Notes: generated from the letters alone by a model not told the origin. Shown: positions 8,483 to 18,020, counted from the stretch's first letter. The stretch: DNA of 64,000 nucleotides from Nitratidesulfovibrio sp. SRB-5 (GCF_019931275.1 NZ_JAIOTY010000001.1:1054001-1118000), one strand, 5' to 3'. Made by a program: numbers and translations.

Positions 8483-8974
8483 TTACTGGACGAAGTAGCG
8501 TTCCATGAGGGCATGGCTGGCGGCATCGCCGCCGATGAACGACGCGCCTACCCGCGTGGCGCCCTTGCCGCGCTCGTTGCGGGTGCTGCGGCAGCGCATG
8601 CGCACTGGCGGGTTGTTGTCGTCCAGGCGAAAGATCACCTCGAACTCGGCGTCGGCCAGGCGCATGTCCAATTCGGCATTGGGGGGCATTCGAAAGCCCA
8701 CGCCATTCAGCGAGATGTCGTGCAGTTCCACGGGCTGGTAGCGTCCGTAATGGCCGTCCGGCTCGGTGACGTACACCACGCCGGGCAGCCGGATGGGATG
8801 GCGTTCGAAGGAGCGCCGGTCCGCGTCGTCCCGCGATTTGGCATCGCGCCGCAACAGGTAGCGTTCCAGCAGTCCCTCCACGAGGGCCGTCGTGGTGATG
8901 CCCATTTCTTCCGCGGCGGAGTCGATGCGCTTCAGCAGGTCGGGGTGAACACGAAGTTCGCGGAATCTTCTCAT
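8483..8974 (-). CDS. PilZ-domain protein (c-di-GMP receptor)
   Basis: The product has 163 residues. Residues 1-50 look like a ribbon-helix-helix or short helical module (RVHPDLLKRIDSAAEEMGIT). A PilZ domain follows, with the RxxxR motif in RRSFERHPIRLPG and the D/NxSxxG motif in HDISLNGVGF. These residues bind cyclic-di-GMP in known PilZ proteins. The start at 8974 (MRRFREL) was chosen over 9010 because ACTGGAGAGCC precedes it. It is transcribed away from the sigma-54 regulator and belongs to the signalling block up to 17517. The RHH-like start suggests possible DNA binding, but that is inference. Confidence 0.88.
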   Translation of the reverse strand: MRRFRELRVHPDLLKRIDSAAEEMGITTTALVEGLLERYLLRRDAKSRDDADRRSFERHPIRLPGVVYVTEPDGHYGRYQPVELHDISLNGVGFRMPPNAELDMRLADAEFEVIFRLDDNNPPVRMRCRSTRNERGKGATRVGASFIGGDAASHALMERYFVQ

Positions 8975-9524
8975 GGCGGCTCTCCAGTGTTGTCCACAAA
9001 AGGCAGACAATGACGCTTGACGCCAAGATATGAAAAGTCCGTGCCATCCGTACGGGAATTCATGCTGCTCTTGAGAGATATTCTTTTATTATAGGGTGTT
9101 GATAACGTTTTTATTGTCCTGCTCCGGTCGGGGCAGACTCGCAAGGTGTCCGGGAGGACCGGTCCGCGTCCGGAGAAGGCGGACAGCAGCCCCGTGCGAG
9201 AGGCAAAACGCGATAAAAGTAATTGCGTGATGCAGCCCCGTATAAATCTAGACCCCTTTCCGAAAATATAATGCTGTGGCATAAGATACGGACAGGCGCG
9301 CGCCGTATGGTTTGTGCTGCTCGACAGCGGCAAGCCAAGGGGGGATCCGGTGGACTGCCGCATCACCGCAGGGGGGTGCGTTCATTCAGGGTGTTGCGGG
9401 ATTCGGAGAAGCACGTCAGGCTGCGCAAGAGCGCGTCCTGGGGTGTCGTGAAATGCGTACACACGGCAGACGGCGCAGCTGCGCACGAGCGGGGGGCCGG
9501 CGGATACGACCGGTGAAAGTGACC
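8975..9524. other. divergent intergenic region, A/T-rich
   Basis: About 550 bases between the PilZ gene (minus) and the response regulator (plus). Two A/T-rich patches stand out (9075-9120 and 9205-9295). The first carries a minus-strand TATAAT. The second carries a plus-strand TATAAT at 9267-9272 without a good -35 box. No gene is seen. Confidence 0.55.
9088..9093 (-). promoter_or_regulatory. candidate -10 box for the PilZ gene
   Basis: A perfect TATAAT on the minus strand, 114 bases upstream of the PilZ start, in an A/T-rich stretch. No convincing -35 hexamer was found at 16-18 bases, so an activator may be needed or the box may be chance. Confidence 0.35.
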
Positions 9525-11354
9525 ATGGCAGACGTTCTGCTGATTGATCCCACCCGGCGGTACAGGGAATACCTTGTGCCCGCCATTACCGCCGCAGGGC
9601 ATGCGTGCCGAGTGGTTTCCACCTGCGAAGAGGCCGTGGCCAGCGGGCGCCGCCGCGCGTGCGACGTGGTGCTGCTGGACGTGGACATGCCCGGCCCGGA
9701 AGGCGTGGCCTGCCTGCCGGAACTGTCCGCCATGCGCGGCCAGCCCGAAGTGCTGGCCCTTACGGCCCAGCGCACGGGCAACAGGGCAGAGGACGCCATC
9801 CGCGCCGGGGCCTGGGACGTGTTGCTGCACCCCATCCCCGAACCCTCCGTGCGCCAGGTGCTGGAGCGCTGCCTGTACCATCACGCCGCCAAGGTGGCCC
9901 TGATCGGTCAGGCCAACATCAAGCGCGGCGACATCATCGGCACCAGCCTGCCGCTGGAGCGCTGCCTGCACTCGCTGGGCGTGGCCGCCCGCACCGACAC
10001 CAACGTGCTGATCCTGGGCGAAACGGGCACCGGCAAGGAACTGTTCGCGCGGGCCGTGCATGAAAACAGCGAGCGCGCCGGGCGCGGTTTCATCGTGGTG
10101 GACTGCACCAACCTGCCGAGCACCCTGGCCGAAAGCATCCTGTTCGGGCACGAACGCGGGTCGTTCACCGGGGCCGACGCCGCGCGCGACGGCCTGTTCA
10201 AGCAGGCCGACGGCGGCACCATATTCCTGGACGAAATAGGCGACCTGGACCTTTCGGTGCAGAAGTCGCTGTTGCGGGTGTTGCAGGAACGCACCTTTCG
10301 GCCCATCAGCGCCCGCAACGAGGTGCGCAGCGACTTCCGCCTGGTGGCCGCCACCAATTGCGACATCGAGGACATGGTGCGGCGCGGGGCCTTCCGCAAG
10401 GATCTGTACCACCGCCTGAAGACCCGCATCATCCAGTTGCCCCCCCTGCGCGAGCGGCGCGACGACATAGAGCCCCTGGCCCGGCACTACGTGGACCGCA
10501 TCTGCCGCCAGCACCGGCTGGCCGCCAAGCAGATGTCGCCCGATTTCGTGGAAGCGGTGCAACTCTATCATTGGCCGGGCAACGTGCGCGACCTGATCAA
10601 CGCCCTGCACTTTGCGGTGCAGGCGGCCTTTGCCGAACAGCGGCTGTACCCCCAGCATCTGCCGGTGGAGATTCGCGGCCACGTCATGCGCGCCCGGCGC
10701 GACCAGGCGCCCGCGCGCGAGCATGAGGAAGAGGTGCACCCTCCCAGACACGCTCCGGGAACAATGGGCTCGGCGGATACGGGAACCGGGGCCGGGGACA
10801 ACGGGCGTGGGTACGGGACTGAACTCGGCCAGTCCGGCCCGCACGGACAACCCGGATTGTCCGGGTATTCTGCGTCTCCCAGGCTTTCCGGCTCGTCCGT
10901 CGCATACGGTCTGCCGGACGGGGAGGGTCTGCCGTACGGGACGGGTCTGCCGGACGGGATGGGCCTGTCTGACGGGGCAGGGCTGCCGGACGGCGTCGCC
11001 CGTCTGGGGGGCGCAGTGATGCAGGGGGCGGCAGTTCATGCGGGTACGGGCGTGGCATTCGCCAGGTCCGCCGTAGACTTGCACGACGGAGCCCGTGCCA
11101 TGCACGCTCCTTCGCCGGACACCTGCCCGCCGCCCGTGGAACGGGAACGTTTCGGCTTTGCCAACGAGGTGTTTCCCTCGTTTCGCTCCGCGCGTGAAGT
11201 GACCATGGACCGCATGGAGTCCGCCTACCTCATGGAACTCATCCGGCGCAGCCGGGGCGAGATAGCCTCTGCCATTGCGCTTTCCGGCCTTTCCCGCGCC
11301 CGGCTGTACGAGTTGCTGCAGAAGCATTCCATTTCGCTGCGCACCGGAAACTGA
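9525..11354 (+). CDS. sigma-54-dependent response regulator (REC-AAA+-Fis HTH)
   Basis: The product has 609 residues. An N-terminal receiver domain (1-125) has the phospho-acceptor Asp52 in VVLLDVDMPG. The sigma-54 AAA+ domain follows, with Walker A GETGTGKE near 165 and the sigma-54 contact loop GSFTGA near 212 (the usual GAFTGA with Ser). Walker B is IFLDEIGDLD. A Fis-type helix-turn-helix ends the protein (ASAIALSGLSRARLYELLQK). Unusually, about 190 low-complexity residues separate AAA+ from HTH, including five 18-bp repeat units (10911-11000). The start at 9525 (MADVLL) matches the receiver start; an upstream frame to 9312 is GC-rich noise. A GTG at 9513 is an alternative. No partner kinase is adjacent. 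Confidence 0.92.
   Translation: MADVLLIDPTRRYREYLVPAITAAGHACRVVSTCEEAVASGRRRACDVVLLDVDMPGPEGVACLPELSAMRGQPEVLALTAQRTGNRAEDAIRAGAWDVLLHPIPEPSVRQVLERCLYHHAAKVALIGQANIKRGDIIGTSLPLERCLHSLGVAARTDTNVLILGETGTGKELFARAVHENSERAGRGFIVVDCTNLPSTLAESILFGHERGSFTGADAARDGLFKQADGGTIFLDEIGDLDLSVQKSLLRVLQERTFRPISARNEVRSDFRLVAATNCDIEDMVRRGAFRKDLYHRLKTRIIQLPPLRERRDDIEPLARHYVDRICRQHRLAAKQMSPDFVEAVQLYHWPGNVRDLINALHFAVQAAFAEQRLYPQHLPVEIRGHVMRARRDQAPAREHEEEVHPPRHAPGTMGSADTGTGAGDNGRGYGTELGQSGPHGQPGLSGYSASPRLSGSSVAYGLPDGEGLPYGTGLPDGMGLSDGAGLPDGVARLGGAVMQGAAVHAGTGVAFARSAVDLHDGARAMHAPSPDTCPPPVERERFGFANEVFPSFRSAREVTMDRMESAYLMELIRRSRGEIASAIALSGLSRARLYELLQKHSISLRTGN
10911..11000 (+). repeat. 18-bp in-frame tandem repeat, five units
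   Basis: Five imperfect 18-base units, each beginning CTGCCGGACGGG or similar, encode a hexapeptide of the form LPDGxG. They lie in the long linker between the AAA+ domain and the helix-turn-helix of the sigma-54 regulator. Confidence 0.88.
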
Positions 11355-11669
11355 CCGGGCCCCCTCCTTCCCCTTCTCTTCCTTACCGTTTCGCGCGCAC
11401 GGGAGCATTCTCCTTCGCGTTGCCCGAGCATGCGGCCTTTCCGCGCAGGGGCCCCTCTTCGTGCGCGCGCCAGCCCGCGCCGCGCACGCCTTGTGGTTGC
11501 CGAAACGAGACAACAGTCCGTCATGTCTGTTACGTGAAATGAAAGGCAGGCCGCCGGGCAGGCGCGTGCCGCATGAAAGTGCATTGGGTAATCACGTGTT
11601 CCCTAATGTTCGTGAGTGGTTGTCCGATATGTGAAGTACACACTCATCATGTTACCGTGCGAGGCGTGC
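11355..11669. other. intergenic region upstream of the chemoreceptor gene
   Basis: About 315 bases. The left part is pyrimidine-rich without a clear terminator hairpin. The right end carries the FliA-type promoter at 11604-11630. No gene is seen. Confidence 0.6.
11604..11630 (+). promoter_or_regulatory. sigma-28 (FliA) type promoter
   Basis: TAATGTTC (11604-11611), an 11-base spacer, then TCCGATAT (11623-11630). This compares with the enterobacterial FliA consensus TAAAGTTT-N11-GCCGATAA, with 6 of 8 matches in each box and exact spacing. It lies 39 bases upstream of the chemoreceptor start, which fits motility-coupled expression. Confidence 0.72.
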
Positions 11670-13703
11670 ATGAAGCTGACGATTCTTCGCAAACTGCTCA
11701 TCATGGTCATCTGTATCGTGCTGCTTACGGCGGCGGCCATTTTCGGCACGGCCCACCACTTCATGAAACGCGGATTTGCCGACGAATCTGCCGAGGCGGT
11801 AACCCGGTTGCGCGATGTGGTGGTGCGCAACATCGGCGACCGTTCCGCGAAATTTCTGGAGGAAGCGGCGCTGGTGGCGCAGCATACGGATTTCGTGGCC
11901 GCCGTGGCCGCGGGCGACGGAGCACGCGCGACCGAACTGGCCAAACGGCTGATGCGTGACGTGGGATCCGACTTCATGACCGTCACCGACGACAAGGGCA
12001 ACGTGCTGGCACGCGGCCATTCGGACAAGACGGGCGACTCGGTGCTGGACCAGGACACCGTGCGCCGTGCCCTGCGCGGCGAAGCGTCCGTGGGTGTCAT
12101 TTCCGGCACGGTGGTGCCGTTCACCCTGCGCGCGGGCGCGCCCATCCGCCGCGACGGCAAGGTGGTGGGCACGGTGGCCATCGGCACCTCGCTGGTGCGC
12201 GAGGGCTTCGTGGACGACATCAAGTCGTTCACCGGGCTTGAGGTTACCGTGTTCAAGGGCGACACGCGCGTCATGACCACCATCGTGCGCGACGGCAAGC
12301 GGGCCATCGGCACGCGCATGGACAACCCCAAGGTGCTGGAGACGGTGTTCAGCGCGGGCAAGACCTTTCTGGCGCGCAACCAGATTCTGGGCAGCGAATA
12401 CGAGACCGCCTACTGGCCCATCCGGGACATGGAAGGCAAGACCATCGGCATGTGGTTCATCGGCATGCCGGTGGCAAGCATCATCGACGCCCAGGACCGG
12501 GTGACCGATTCGTCGCTGGCGGTCATGGCGGGCGTGCTGCCGGTGATGATAGGGGTGGCCTGGCTGCTGGCGCGCGCCCTGTCGCGGCCCATAGCGCGCA
12601 CCACCGCCTTTGCCACGTCCGTGGCCGGGGGCGACCTGGATTCCGAACTTGCCGTGCGCACGGGCGACGAGGTGGGCCAACTGGCAGACGCCTTGCGATC
12701 CATGGTGGGCACGCTCAAGGACAAGATCGGCGAGTCGCAGGAGCAGACCCGCCTTGCGGCGGAAGAGACCAGAAAGTCCCAGCAGGCCATGGCGGAGGCC
12801 GAAGAGGCCCGCGCACGCGGCGAGCAGGCCCGGCGCGAGGGCATGCTGCACGCCGCGCGCGAGTTGGAAGGCATCGTGGACATCGTCTCCGCCGCGTCGG
12901 AAGAGCTTTCGGCGCAGATCGAACAGTCCTCTCGCGGGGCGGAACTGCAAAGCCGCCGCACCGGCGAGACCGCCGTGGCCATGGAAGAGATGAACGCCAC
13001 CGTGCTCGAGGTGGCCCGCAGCGCGGGCCTTGCGGCGGACACGGCGGGCGACGCCAAGGCCAAGGCCACGGCCGGGTCGGGCATCGTGGAGGCCATGATC
13101 GACGGCATCGGCGTCGTGCAGCGACATTCCGAAACCCTGAACCGCGACATGGACGCCCTGGGCAAGAGCACCGAACGCATCGGGGCCATTCTGGGCGTGA
13201 TTTCCGACATCGCCGACCAGACCAACCTGCTGGCGCTGAATGCCGCCATCGAAGCCGCGCGCGCGGGGGATGCCGGGCGCGGCTTTGCCGTGGTGGCCGA
13301 CGAGGTGCGCAAGCTGGCGGAAAAGACCATGACCGCCACCAGGGAAGTGGGCGAGGCCATCGGCGGCATCCAGCAGGGGGCCAAGGTGAGCATCGCCCAG
13401 GTGGGCGAGACGGTGCGCGAGGTGGAAAGCGTCACGGGCAGGGCGCGAGAGGCGGGGCAGTCGCTGGGGGCCATCGTGGCCCTGGCCGATTCCGTGTCCG
13501 ATCAGGTGCGCTCCATCGCCACCGCCAGCGAAGAGCAGTCCGCCGCGTCCGAAGAGATCAACCGGGCGGTGGAGGAGGTGAACCGCATCTCCACCGAGAC
13601 CAGCGACGCCATGCGCCAGTCGGCCCTGGCCGTGAGCGAACTTGCGGCGCAGGCCCAGAGGCTGAAGGCCATCATCGAGCAGATGCAGCGCGACAACGCC
13701 TGA
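11670..13703 (+). CDS. methyl-accepting chemotaxis protein with periplasmic Cache-type sensor
   Basis: The product has 677 residues. A transmembrane helix at about 8-28 is followed by a periplasmic sensor (about 30-280) resembling single-Cache domains ([40 protein letters not shown]). A second helix lies near 287-307, then HAMP (about 305-357) and a long signalling coiled coil. The tip holds the conserved [20 protein letters not shown] and [18 protein letters not shown]. It lacks a CheR-binding pentapeptide at the C-terminus. The start at 11670 ([10 protein letters not shown]) has GAGG five bases upstream; 11616 and 11649 are longer options. The FliA-type promoter upstream ties it to the flagellar regulon. 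Confidence 0.95.
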   Translation: MKLTILRKLLIMVICIVLLTAAAIFGTAHHFMKRGFADESAEAVTRLRDVVVRNIGDRSAKFLEEAALVAQHTDFVAAVAAGDGARATELAKRLMRDVGSDFMTVTDDKGNVLARGHSDKTGDSVLDQDTVRRALRGEASVGVISGTVVPFTLRAGAPIRRDGKVVGTVAIGTSLVREGFVDDIKSFTGLEVTVFKGDTRVMTTIVRDGKRAIGTRMDNPKVLETVFSAGKTFLARNQILGSEYETAYWPIRDMEGKTIGMWFIGMPVASIIDAQDRVTDSSLAVMAGVLPVMIGVAWLLARALSRPIARTTAFATSVAGGDLDSELAVRTGDEVGQLADALRSMVGTLKDKIGESQEQTRLAAEETRKSQQAMAEAEEARARGEQARREGMLHAARELEGIVDIVSAASEELSAQIEQSSRGAELQSRRTGETAVAMEEMNATVLEVARSAGLAADTAGDAKAKATAGSGIVEAMIDGIGVVQRHSETLNRDMDALGKSTERIGAILGVISDIADQTNLLALNAAIEAARAGDAGRGFAVVADEVRKLAEKTMTATREVGEAIGGIQQGAKVSIAQVGETVREVESVTGRAREAGQSLGAIVALADSVSDQVRSIATASEEQSAASEEINRAVEEVNRISTETSDAMRQSALAVSELAAQAQRLKAIIEQMQRDNA

Positions 13704-13752
13704 GCTCGCATAAAGCGGCAGGCCGCCACTGCGGCGTCAGGCCGGACATGAT

Positions 13753-13792
13753 GATCGGGACCGTCCCTGCGGGGGCGGTCCCGATCTTGCGT
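13753..13792 (+). terminator. intrinsic terminator after the chemoreceptor gene
   Basis: GATCGGGACCG (13753-13763) pairs with CGGTCCCGATC (13776-13786) over 11 bp, with possible extra CCC/GGG pairing in the loop. It is followed by TTGCGTTT. Confidence 0.85.
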
Positions 13793-13994
13793 TTACCATG
13801 CGGGACGGGATGACGGGGGCAGCGCGGCTGCGGTGCGGGCCGTATGGCCCGATGCGCTCGTGACGCGCCATGGGGCGGGACTGGCCGTGGCGTGACGAGG
13901 GTGACGAGAGGGAAGGGTGGACGGGGGGGGACGCAGGCAGGCAACCGGAAGGCGGTGCGGGCGGACGCGGGCCGGGCAGCGCGCGGCTGTCCGC

Positions 13995-15086
13995 TTACGA
14001 ACACACGGCGTCGCCGTTGCGCAACTGGCGCAGCACTTCGGCCACATCCGGCATGTCGGTGTGGTTGCCGCGCAAAAGGTCCAGGCAGGCGTCCACCACG
14101 TCGGCGGCGTACAGGGTGCCCCTGCCCGCCGAAAGTTCGTCCATGGCCTCTTCCAGGCAGTGGGCGGGGCGGTAGGGACGGTGCGAGCACATGGCCTCGG
14201 CCACGTCGGCCACGCCCAGAATGCGCGCCCCCTGCAACAGGGCATCACCCGCCACGCCGTGCGGGTATCCGGAGCCGTCCAGCCGTTCGTGGTGCTGCAA
14301 CACCATGCGCGCCACGGGGTGGGGGAAGGGAATGGTTTCCAGGATGTCGTGCCCGAACTGGGGGTGCTGCCGCATGAAGGCCATTTCGTGGGTATCGAGC
14401 ACGGTGGGTTTCAGCAGGTACTGAGCGGGGATGCACAGCTTGCCGATGTCGTGCAGCATGCCCGCCACGCGCACTGCCTCCACCTCGTCGGGGGGCATGC
14501 CCAGCCTGCGGGCCATGGCGGTGGCCAGCACGGTGACGCGGGCCTGGTGGGTGCCGGTATAGGCGTCTTTCAGGTTGGTGACCCGCGACAGCGAATCCAC
14601 CGTGGCTTCCATCATGCCGCTGAGCTGGTCGCAGGCGGTGCGCAGTTCGCGGGTGCGCTCGGCGATGCGCGCTTCCAGCCCGGCCCGATAGGCCTCGTTT
14701 TCCGCCAGCAGGCGCGCCCGTTCCAGGCAGCGCTCCACGGTGTGTTCCAGGGCGCCCATGTCTTCCAGGGGCTTGGTCAGGTAGTCCCAGGCGCCTTCGC
14801 GCAGGGCGGCCACGGCATCGCGCAGCACTCCGGTGCCGGAAACCACTACCACCGGCGTACCCATGCCAGAGGCGGTGATGGCCCGGATTACCGAAAGCCC
14901 GTCCAGCACCGGCATGCGCAGGTCCACCAGCACAAGGTCCGGCTGGTGCGCCTGCCAGGCATCCAGACCGGCGAGGCCATCTTCGGCCTGCAAGACCCCG
15001 TAGCCGCTGTCCGACAGAAAGTCGGCCAACGAGCCGCGAACCTGCGGGTCGTCGTCGATGACCAGAATGGTGGGCGCAGTGGGCAT
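13995..15086 (-). CDS. HD-GYP response regulator (c-di-GMP phosphodiesterase)
   Basis: The product has 363 residues. The receiver domain has phospho-acceptor Asp55 (LVLVDLRMPVLDG) preceded by the IDDD acidic pocket. A short coiled linker leads to an HD-GYP domain (about 180-363) with the HD metal ligands in GMLHDIGKL and the diagnostic HHERLDGSGYP. HD-GYP enzymes hydrolyse cyclic-di-GMP. The start at 15086 (MPTAPTILVI) places the receiver at the N-terminus as usual; the frame to 15263 has no ribosome binding site. The gene follows the HDOD/GAF pair in the same direction after a gap of 300 bases. The cognate kinase is not in the window. Confidence 0.94.
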   Translation of the reverse strand: MPTAPTILVIDDDPQVRGSLADFLSDSGYGVLQAEDGLAGLDAWQAHQPDLVLVDLRMPVLDGLSVIRAITASGMGTPVVVVSGTGVLRDAVAALREGAWDYLTKPLEDMGALEHTVERCLERARLLAENEAYRAGLEARIAERTRELRTACDQLSGMMEATVDSLSRVTNLKDAYTGTHQARVTVLATAMARRLGMPPDEVEAVRVAGMLHDIGKLCIPAQYLLKPTVLDTHEMAFMRQHPQFGHDILETIPFPHPVARMVLQHHERLDGSGYPHGVAGDALLQGARILGVADVAEAMCSHRPYRPAHCLEEAMDELSAGRGTLYAADVVDACLDLLRGNHTDMPDVAEVLRQLRNGDAVCS

Positions 15087-15386
15087 GGCGTGTTCCGAAA
15101 GAACGGCGTGGACGCGGGCAGGGCCGGGTTTGGCTGCGTGGCGGGCCAGGTGGGCCGGATACGAATGGCCGGTGTGGACGGGTGTAACCAGCCATCCGGG
15201 GCGGCACGGCAACTCGCCACGGCGGTCAGGCCATGGCAGAGCGCGTATCGAGTAAGCGAACACTAGCAGGCGGCGGTAACCACTGCAAGGGGGAAGGGCT
15301 CTGTCCGGCGCCAGCGCAGGCCCGTCATGGTCTGCCGCGCGTTGCCTCCAATGGCCGGAGCGGGATGTCCGCCCCGGCGCGAAAGG
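15087..15386. other. intergenic region between GAF/PAS sensor and HD-GYP genes
   Basis: About 300 bases upstream of the HD-GYP gene. No hairpin with a T-tract and no clear promoter boxes were found; nothing else is recognised. Confidence 0.55.
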
Positions 15387-16298
15387 TCATTCCGTCGGGT
15401 GGCGGCCCACCACGCCCCGCAGCCCGGTGCACAGCCCTTCGTGCATGCAGGGGGCAAGGTGCAGCACGGCGGGGAAGGTTGCGCCCGATGCGTGCATGGC
15501 CGTGCAGGCCAGCGAGGTGGGGTGCCCGTCGCGCAATGCAGCGGCGATGGCGGCGGCCATGCGGGGGCGCTCGTCCGGTGCCAGCAGGTCCAGCAGGCCC
15601 GCCGCCGGGGGCAGGGCAGCCGGGTCGATGCCGAACTGGGCGGCGGCGGCGCGGTTCAGCGAGCGCAGCACGCCCGCCGGATCGGTTTCGAACACCGTGA
15701 CGGACAGGGTGTCGATGAATTCGCGCTGACGGCGTTCGTGCTCGCGCAGCAGGCGGTACAGCTCGAAGCTCTCGATGGCGTTGGCGCAGTGCTTGAGGAT
15801 GAGCGAGAGCAGCGAAAGCAGGATGCCCGAGAGATTCTTTTCGGTGCGCGGCATGGCCCCGACGAACATCCCCCGCACGCGCGAGGTGGTGGCCAGCACG
15901 CTGAGCACCAGGCGGTGGCTGTTGTCCGAGGAATACACGGTGATGGGCCGGTTTTCACGCACGGCCAGGGCGAACACCCCGGTCTCGATGAGCCGTTCCA
16001 CCTCGCGTTCGATGGCCGGTCCTTCCTCGCTGGGGCGGCACAGGCCAAGCATGAAGTCAGAGGTCTGTTCGTCCACCAGGTAGAATGCCGTCACCGAAAA
16101 CTGCACCAGCTCGCCGATGCGCGCCACGGCCTCGTCCAGCAGGGCGGATGGTTCTTCCAGCCGGTTGATGCAGGTCTGGAAGTCGCCGAGGTTGAAGGCC
16201 ATGTCCAGCACGTCGAGCGTGAACCGGGCCTGGTCTTCAAGGTGGCGCAGCCGGGCGTGCAGGCCCGCGCTGCCGAAGGTGGGGTCGTTGCTAGTCAT
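15387..16298 (-). CDS. GAF/PAS-like sensor protein without an output domain
   Basis: The product has 303 residues. The middle (about 45-190) looks like a GAF domain (ALLDEAVARIGELVQFSVTA, then DNSHRLVLSVLATTSRVRGM). A charged helix (LYRLLREHERRQREFIDTLS) joins it to a PAS-like C-terminal part (SVTVFETDPAGVLRSLNRAA). No kinase, GGDEF or other output domain follows; the stop is in good context. It overlaps the end of the HDOD gene by 8 bases, so the two are translationally coupled and probably act together, for instance with the GAF protein controlling the HDOD partner. Domain calls are by pattern only. Confidence 0.75.
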   Translation of the reverse strand: MTSNDPTFGSAGLHARLRHLEDQARFTLDVLDMAFNLGDFQTCINRLEEPSALLDEAVARIGELVQFSVTAFYLVDEQTSDFMLGLCRPSEEGPAIEREVERLIETGVFALAVRENRPITVYSSDNSHRLVLSVLATTSRVRGMFVGAMPRTEKNLSGILLSLLSLILKHCANAIESFELYRLLREHERRQREFIDTLSVTVFETDPAGVLRSLNRAAAAQFGIDPAALPPAAGLLDLLAPDERPRMAAAIAAALRDGHPTSLACTAMHASGATFPAVLHLAPCMHEGLCTGLRGVVGRHPTE

Positions 16299-17517
16299 GC
16301 GTTTCCAGGAATCTGATGATTTCCAGCACCTGATATTCCATCTGGTTGGCTGTCTGCACCACCGCGCCGGGAGGCAGGGCCAGGGCGGCCCAGCCTTCGT
16401 CGCTCAGGGGCGGTACCAGCACCTCGCCGCTGGTGCCGTAGCCCAGGGCGTTGGCCAGCAGGTCCGCCACGGCCATGATGGCCGGTTCGCAGCTGCCGCT
16501 GGAGCTTTCGGGCGTGTGGTGCCGCTGGACGTTGCGTTCCAGCGATACCGGGCATTTCCATTGCCGCAGGATGGCCCCGCCCATTGCGTCATGGGTGAAG
16601 CCGACGATGTCGCGTTCCAGCGAGCGCACCGTGGTGCCGCGCGTGCGGGCCTCTGCCAGCAGCAGCCGCCCGTGGTCGGGCAGTTGGCCGTAGATGGCCA
16701 GCCGCCCCATGTCGTGCAGCAGCCCGGCCACGAAGAACCGTTCGCTGTTACTCATGCGGTGCAGCCCGGCCAGGATGCGCGCGGCCACGCCGCAGGCGAT
16801 GGAGTGCGTCCAGAAGGCGCGCATGTCCACGAGATCCTGCGGCACCCCGCGGAAGGCCGTCACCACGCTGACCCCCATGGCCAGCGATACCAGCTGGTTG
16901 GTGCCGATGATGGACACGGCGCGAGTGATGGTTTCTATGCGCGCGCGCAGCCCGTAGTAGGCGCTGTTGGCGATGCGCAGCAGCCGCGCGGAAAGGTCGG
17001 TGTCCTTGGAAATGATTTCTGCCGCGTCGGCGGCGGAACTGCGCGGGTCGTTGACCACCTCCACCAGGCGGTGGAACACGCTGGGCAGGGTGCCGAAGCG
17101 CATGTCTTCTCGCAGGACAGATTCCAGCGTTACCGGGCGGGGGGCCGGGTCTGGCCGCACCGGGCTCGGGGCCTCGCCTGGGGTGGCGGGCCATGGCGGG
17201 GGAGAGGCGGCAAGGCGCAAGGCGCAGTGGCGCATCAGCGCGGCCACGTGCGGGTTGGCCGGGTCGTGCAGGGCGAAGTGGGCGCGGGTGCGTTCCATGG
17301 CCTCGTCGAAGCGGGCTGCCACCGTGGGGGGCATGTCACCCTCGCCGTCCTCTTCGCCGATGACGGCGGCCTCGGTGACGCCCCAGATCTTGAGAATGCG
17401 CAAGCCCGCGGGCGAAAGCACGTCGCCGCACTTGAACAGCAGGCGCCCGTTGCCGTCGCGGATGTCGTCGGCCACGCGCATGCCTGGCTTCAGGTCTGTG
17501 ATGCTGATGCGTGTCAT
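16291..17517 (-). CDS. HDOD-domain signalling protein
   Basis: The product has 408 residues. Residues 1-60 form a small module (MTRISITDLKPGMRVADDIR) of the kind found ahead of HD-type signalling domains. An HDOD domain covers about 150-380: LPSVFHRLVEVVNDPRSS, DTDLSARLLRIANSAYYGL and AVSIIGTNQLVSLAM match the family pattern. An HD-like pair follows in AGLLHDMGRLAIYGQ. HDOD proteins act in signal transduction, often without catalytic activity. The start at 17517 follows CACGGAGCCTC and is preferred over 17958. It is the first gene of a coupled pair with the GAF/PAS-like protein. Confidence 0.88.
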   Translation of the reverse strand: MTRISITDLKPGMRVADDIRDGNGRLLFKCGDVLSPAGLRILKIWGVTEAAVIGEEDGEGDMPPTVAARFDEAMERTRAHFALHDPANPHVAALMRHCALRLAASPPPWPATPGEAPSPVRPDPAPRPVTLESVLREDMRFGTLPSVFHRLVEVVNDPRSSAADAAEIISKDTDLSARLLRIANSAYYGLRARIETITRAVSIIGTNQLVSLAMGVSVVTAFRGVPQDLVDMRAFWTHSIACGVAARILAGLHRMSNSERFFVAGLLHDMGRLAIYGQLPDHGRLLLAEARTRGTTVRSLERDIVGFTHDAMGGAILRQWKCPVSLERNVQRHHTPESSSGSCEPAIMAVADLLANALGYGTSGEVLVPPLSDEGWAALALPPGAVVQTANQMEYQVLEIIRFLETHD

Positions 17518-17760
17518 GAGGCTCCGTGCAGGGCTTCGGACAGATGCCCGAAACGGCCCGCGGCCTGGTGTCGGGCTGCTGCGGCCCGGCGTGGTCCGGT
17601 ATGATCCGGCATGTCTCGCGAATCGGGCATGTCCGGCTATCCGGCGTGTCCCGGCTGGATGACCGGCTGGGTGCCCGGCCCGGCGAGGGGCGTCTGGCGT
17701 GCCATGTCGTTCAGGTGCGCCAAGCGTGTCAGGCGCGTGGGGGCAATACGCACCCGAAGC

Positions 17761-17790
17761 ATAGTACAGGAAATGACCGGGCGCATGCAA
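17761..17790 (-). promoter_or_regulatory. candidate promoter for the HDOD gene pair
   Basis: TTGCAT (-35) and TACTAT (-10) on the minus strand with an 18-base spacer, about 240 bases upstream of the start codon. Both boxes are imperfect. Confidence 0.33.
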
Positions 17791-18020
17791 CAGGGTTGCC
17801 GCGCACCACCCCAAGCCGTACCGGCACGCCGCCAGGACCGGCCCCGTGCCTTGATCGCCGCGCGTTGCTTCCCCTTCGGGGCGAGTTCTGGTAGGTACGA
17901 GCCCGGACAGGGGGCTGCGGCCCGCGCCGCATGCGCGTCCCCCGAGTGTTTCGTGCACGTCCCGCGTCCGTCCGCAGGGTTCGTCACGGGGCGTTGGCGA
18001 GTTGCCCCGGGCCTGCCTGG

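Noticed and set aside
9363-11513. 716-codon minus-strand frame opposite the sigma-54 regulator
   Set aside because: Antisense shadow with His/Gly/Gln-rich composition; the plus-strand protein has full receiver, AAA+ and HTH motifs.
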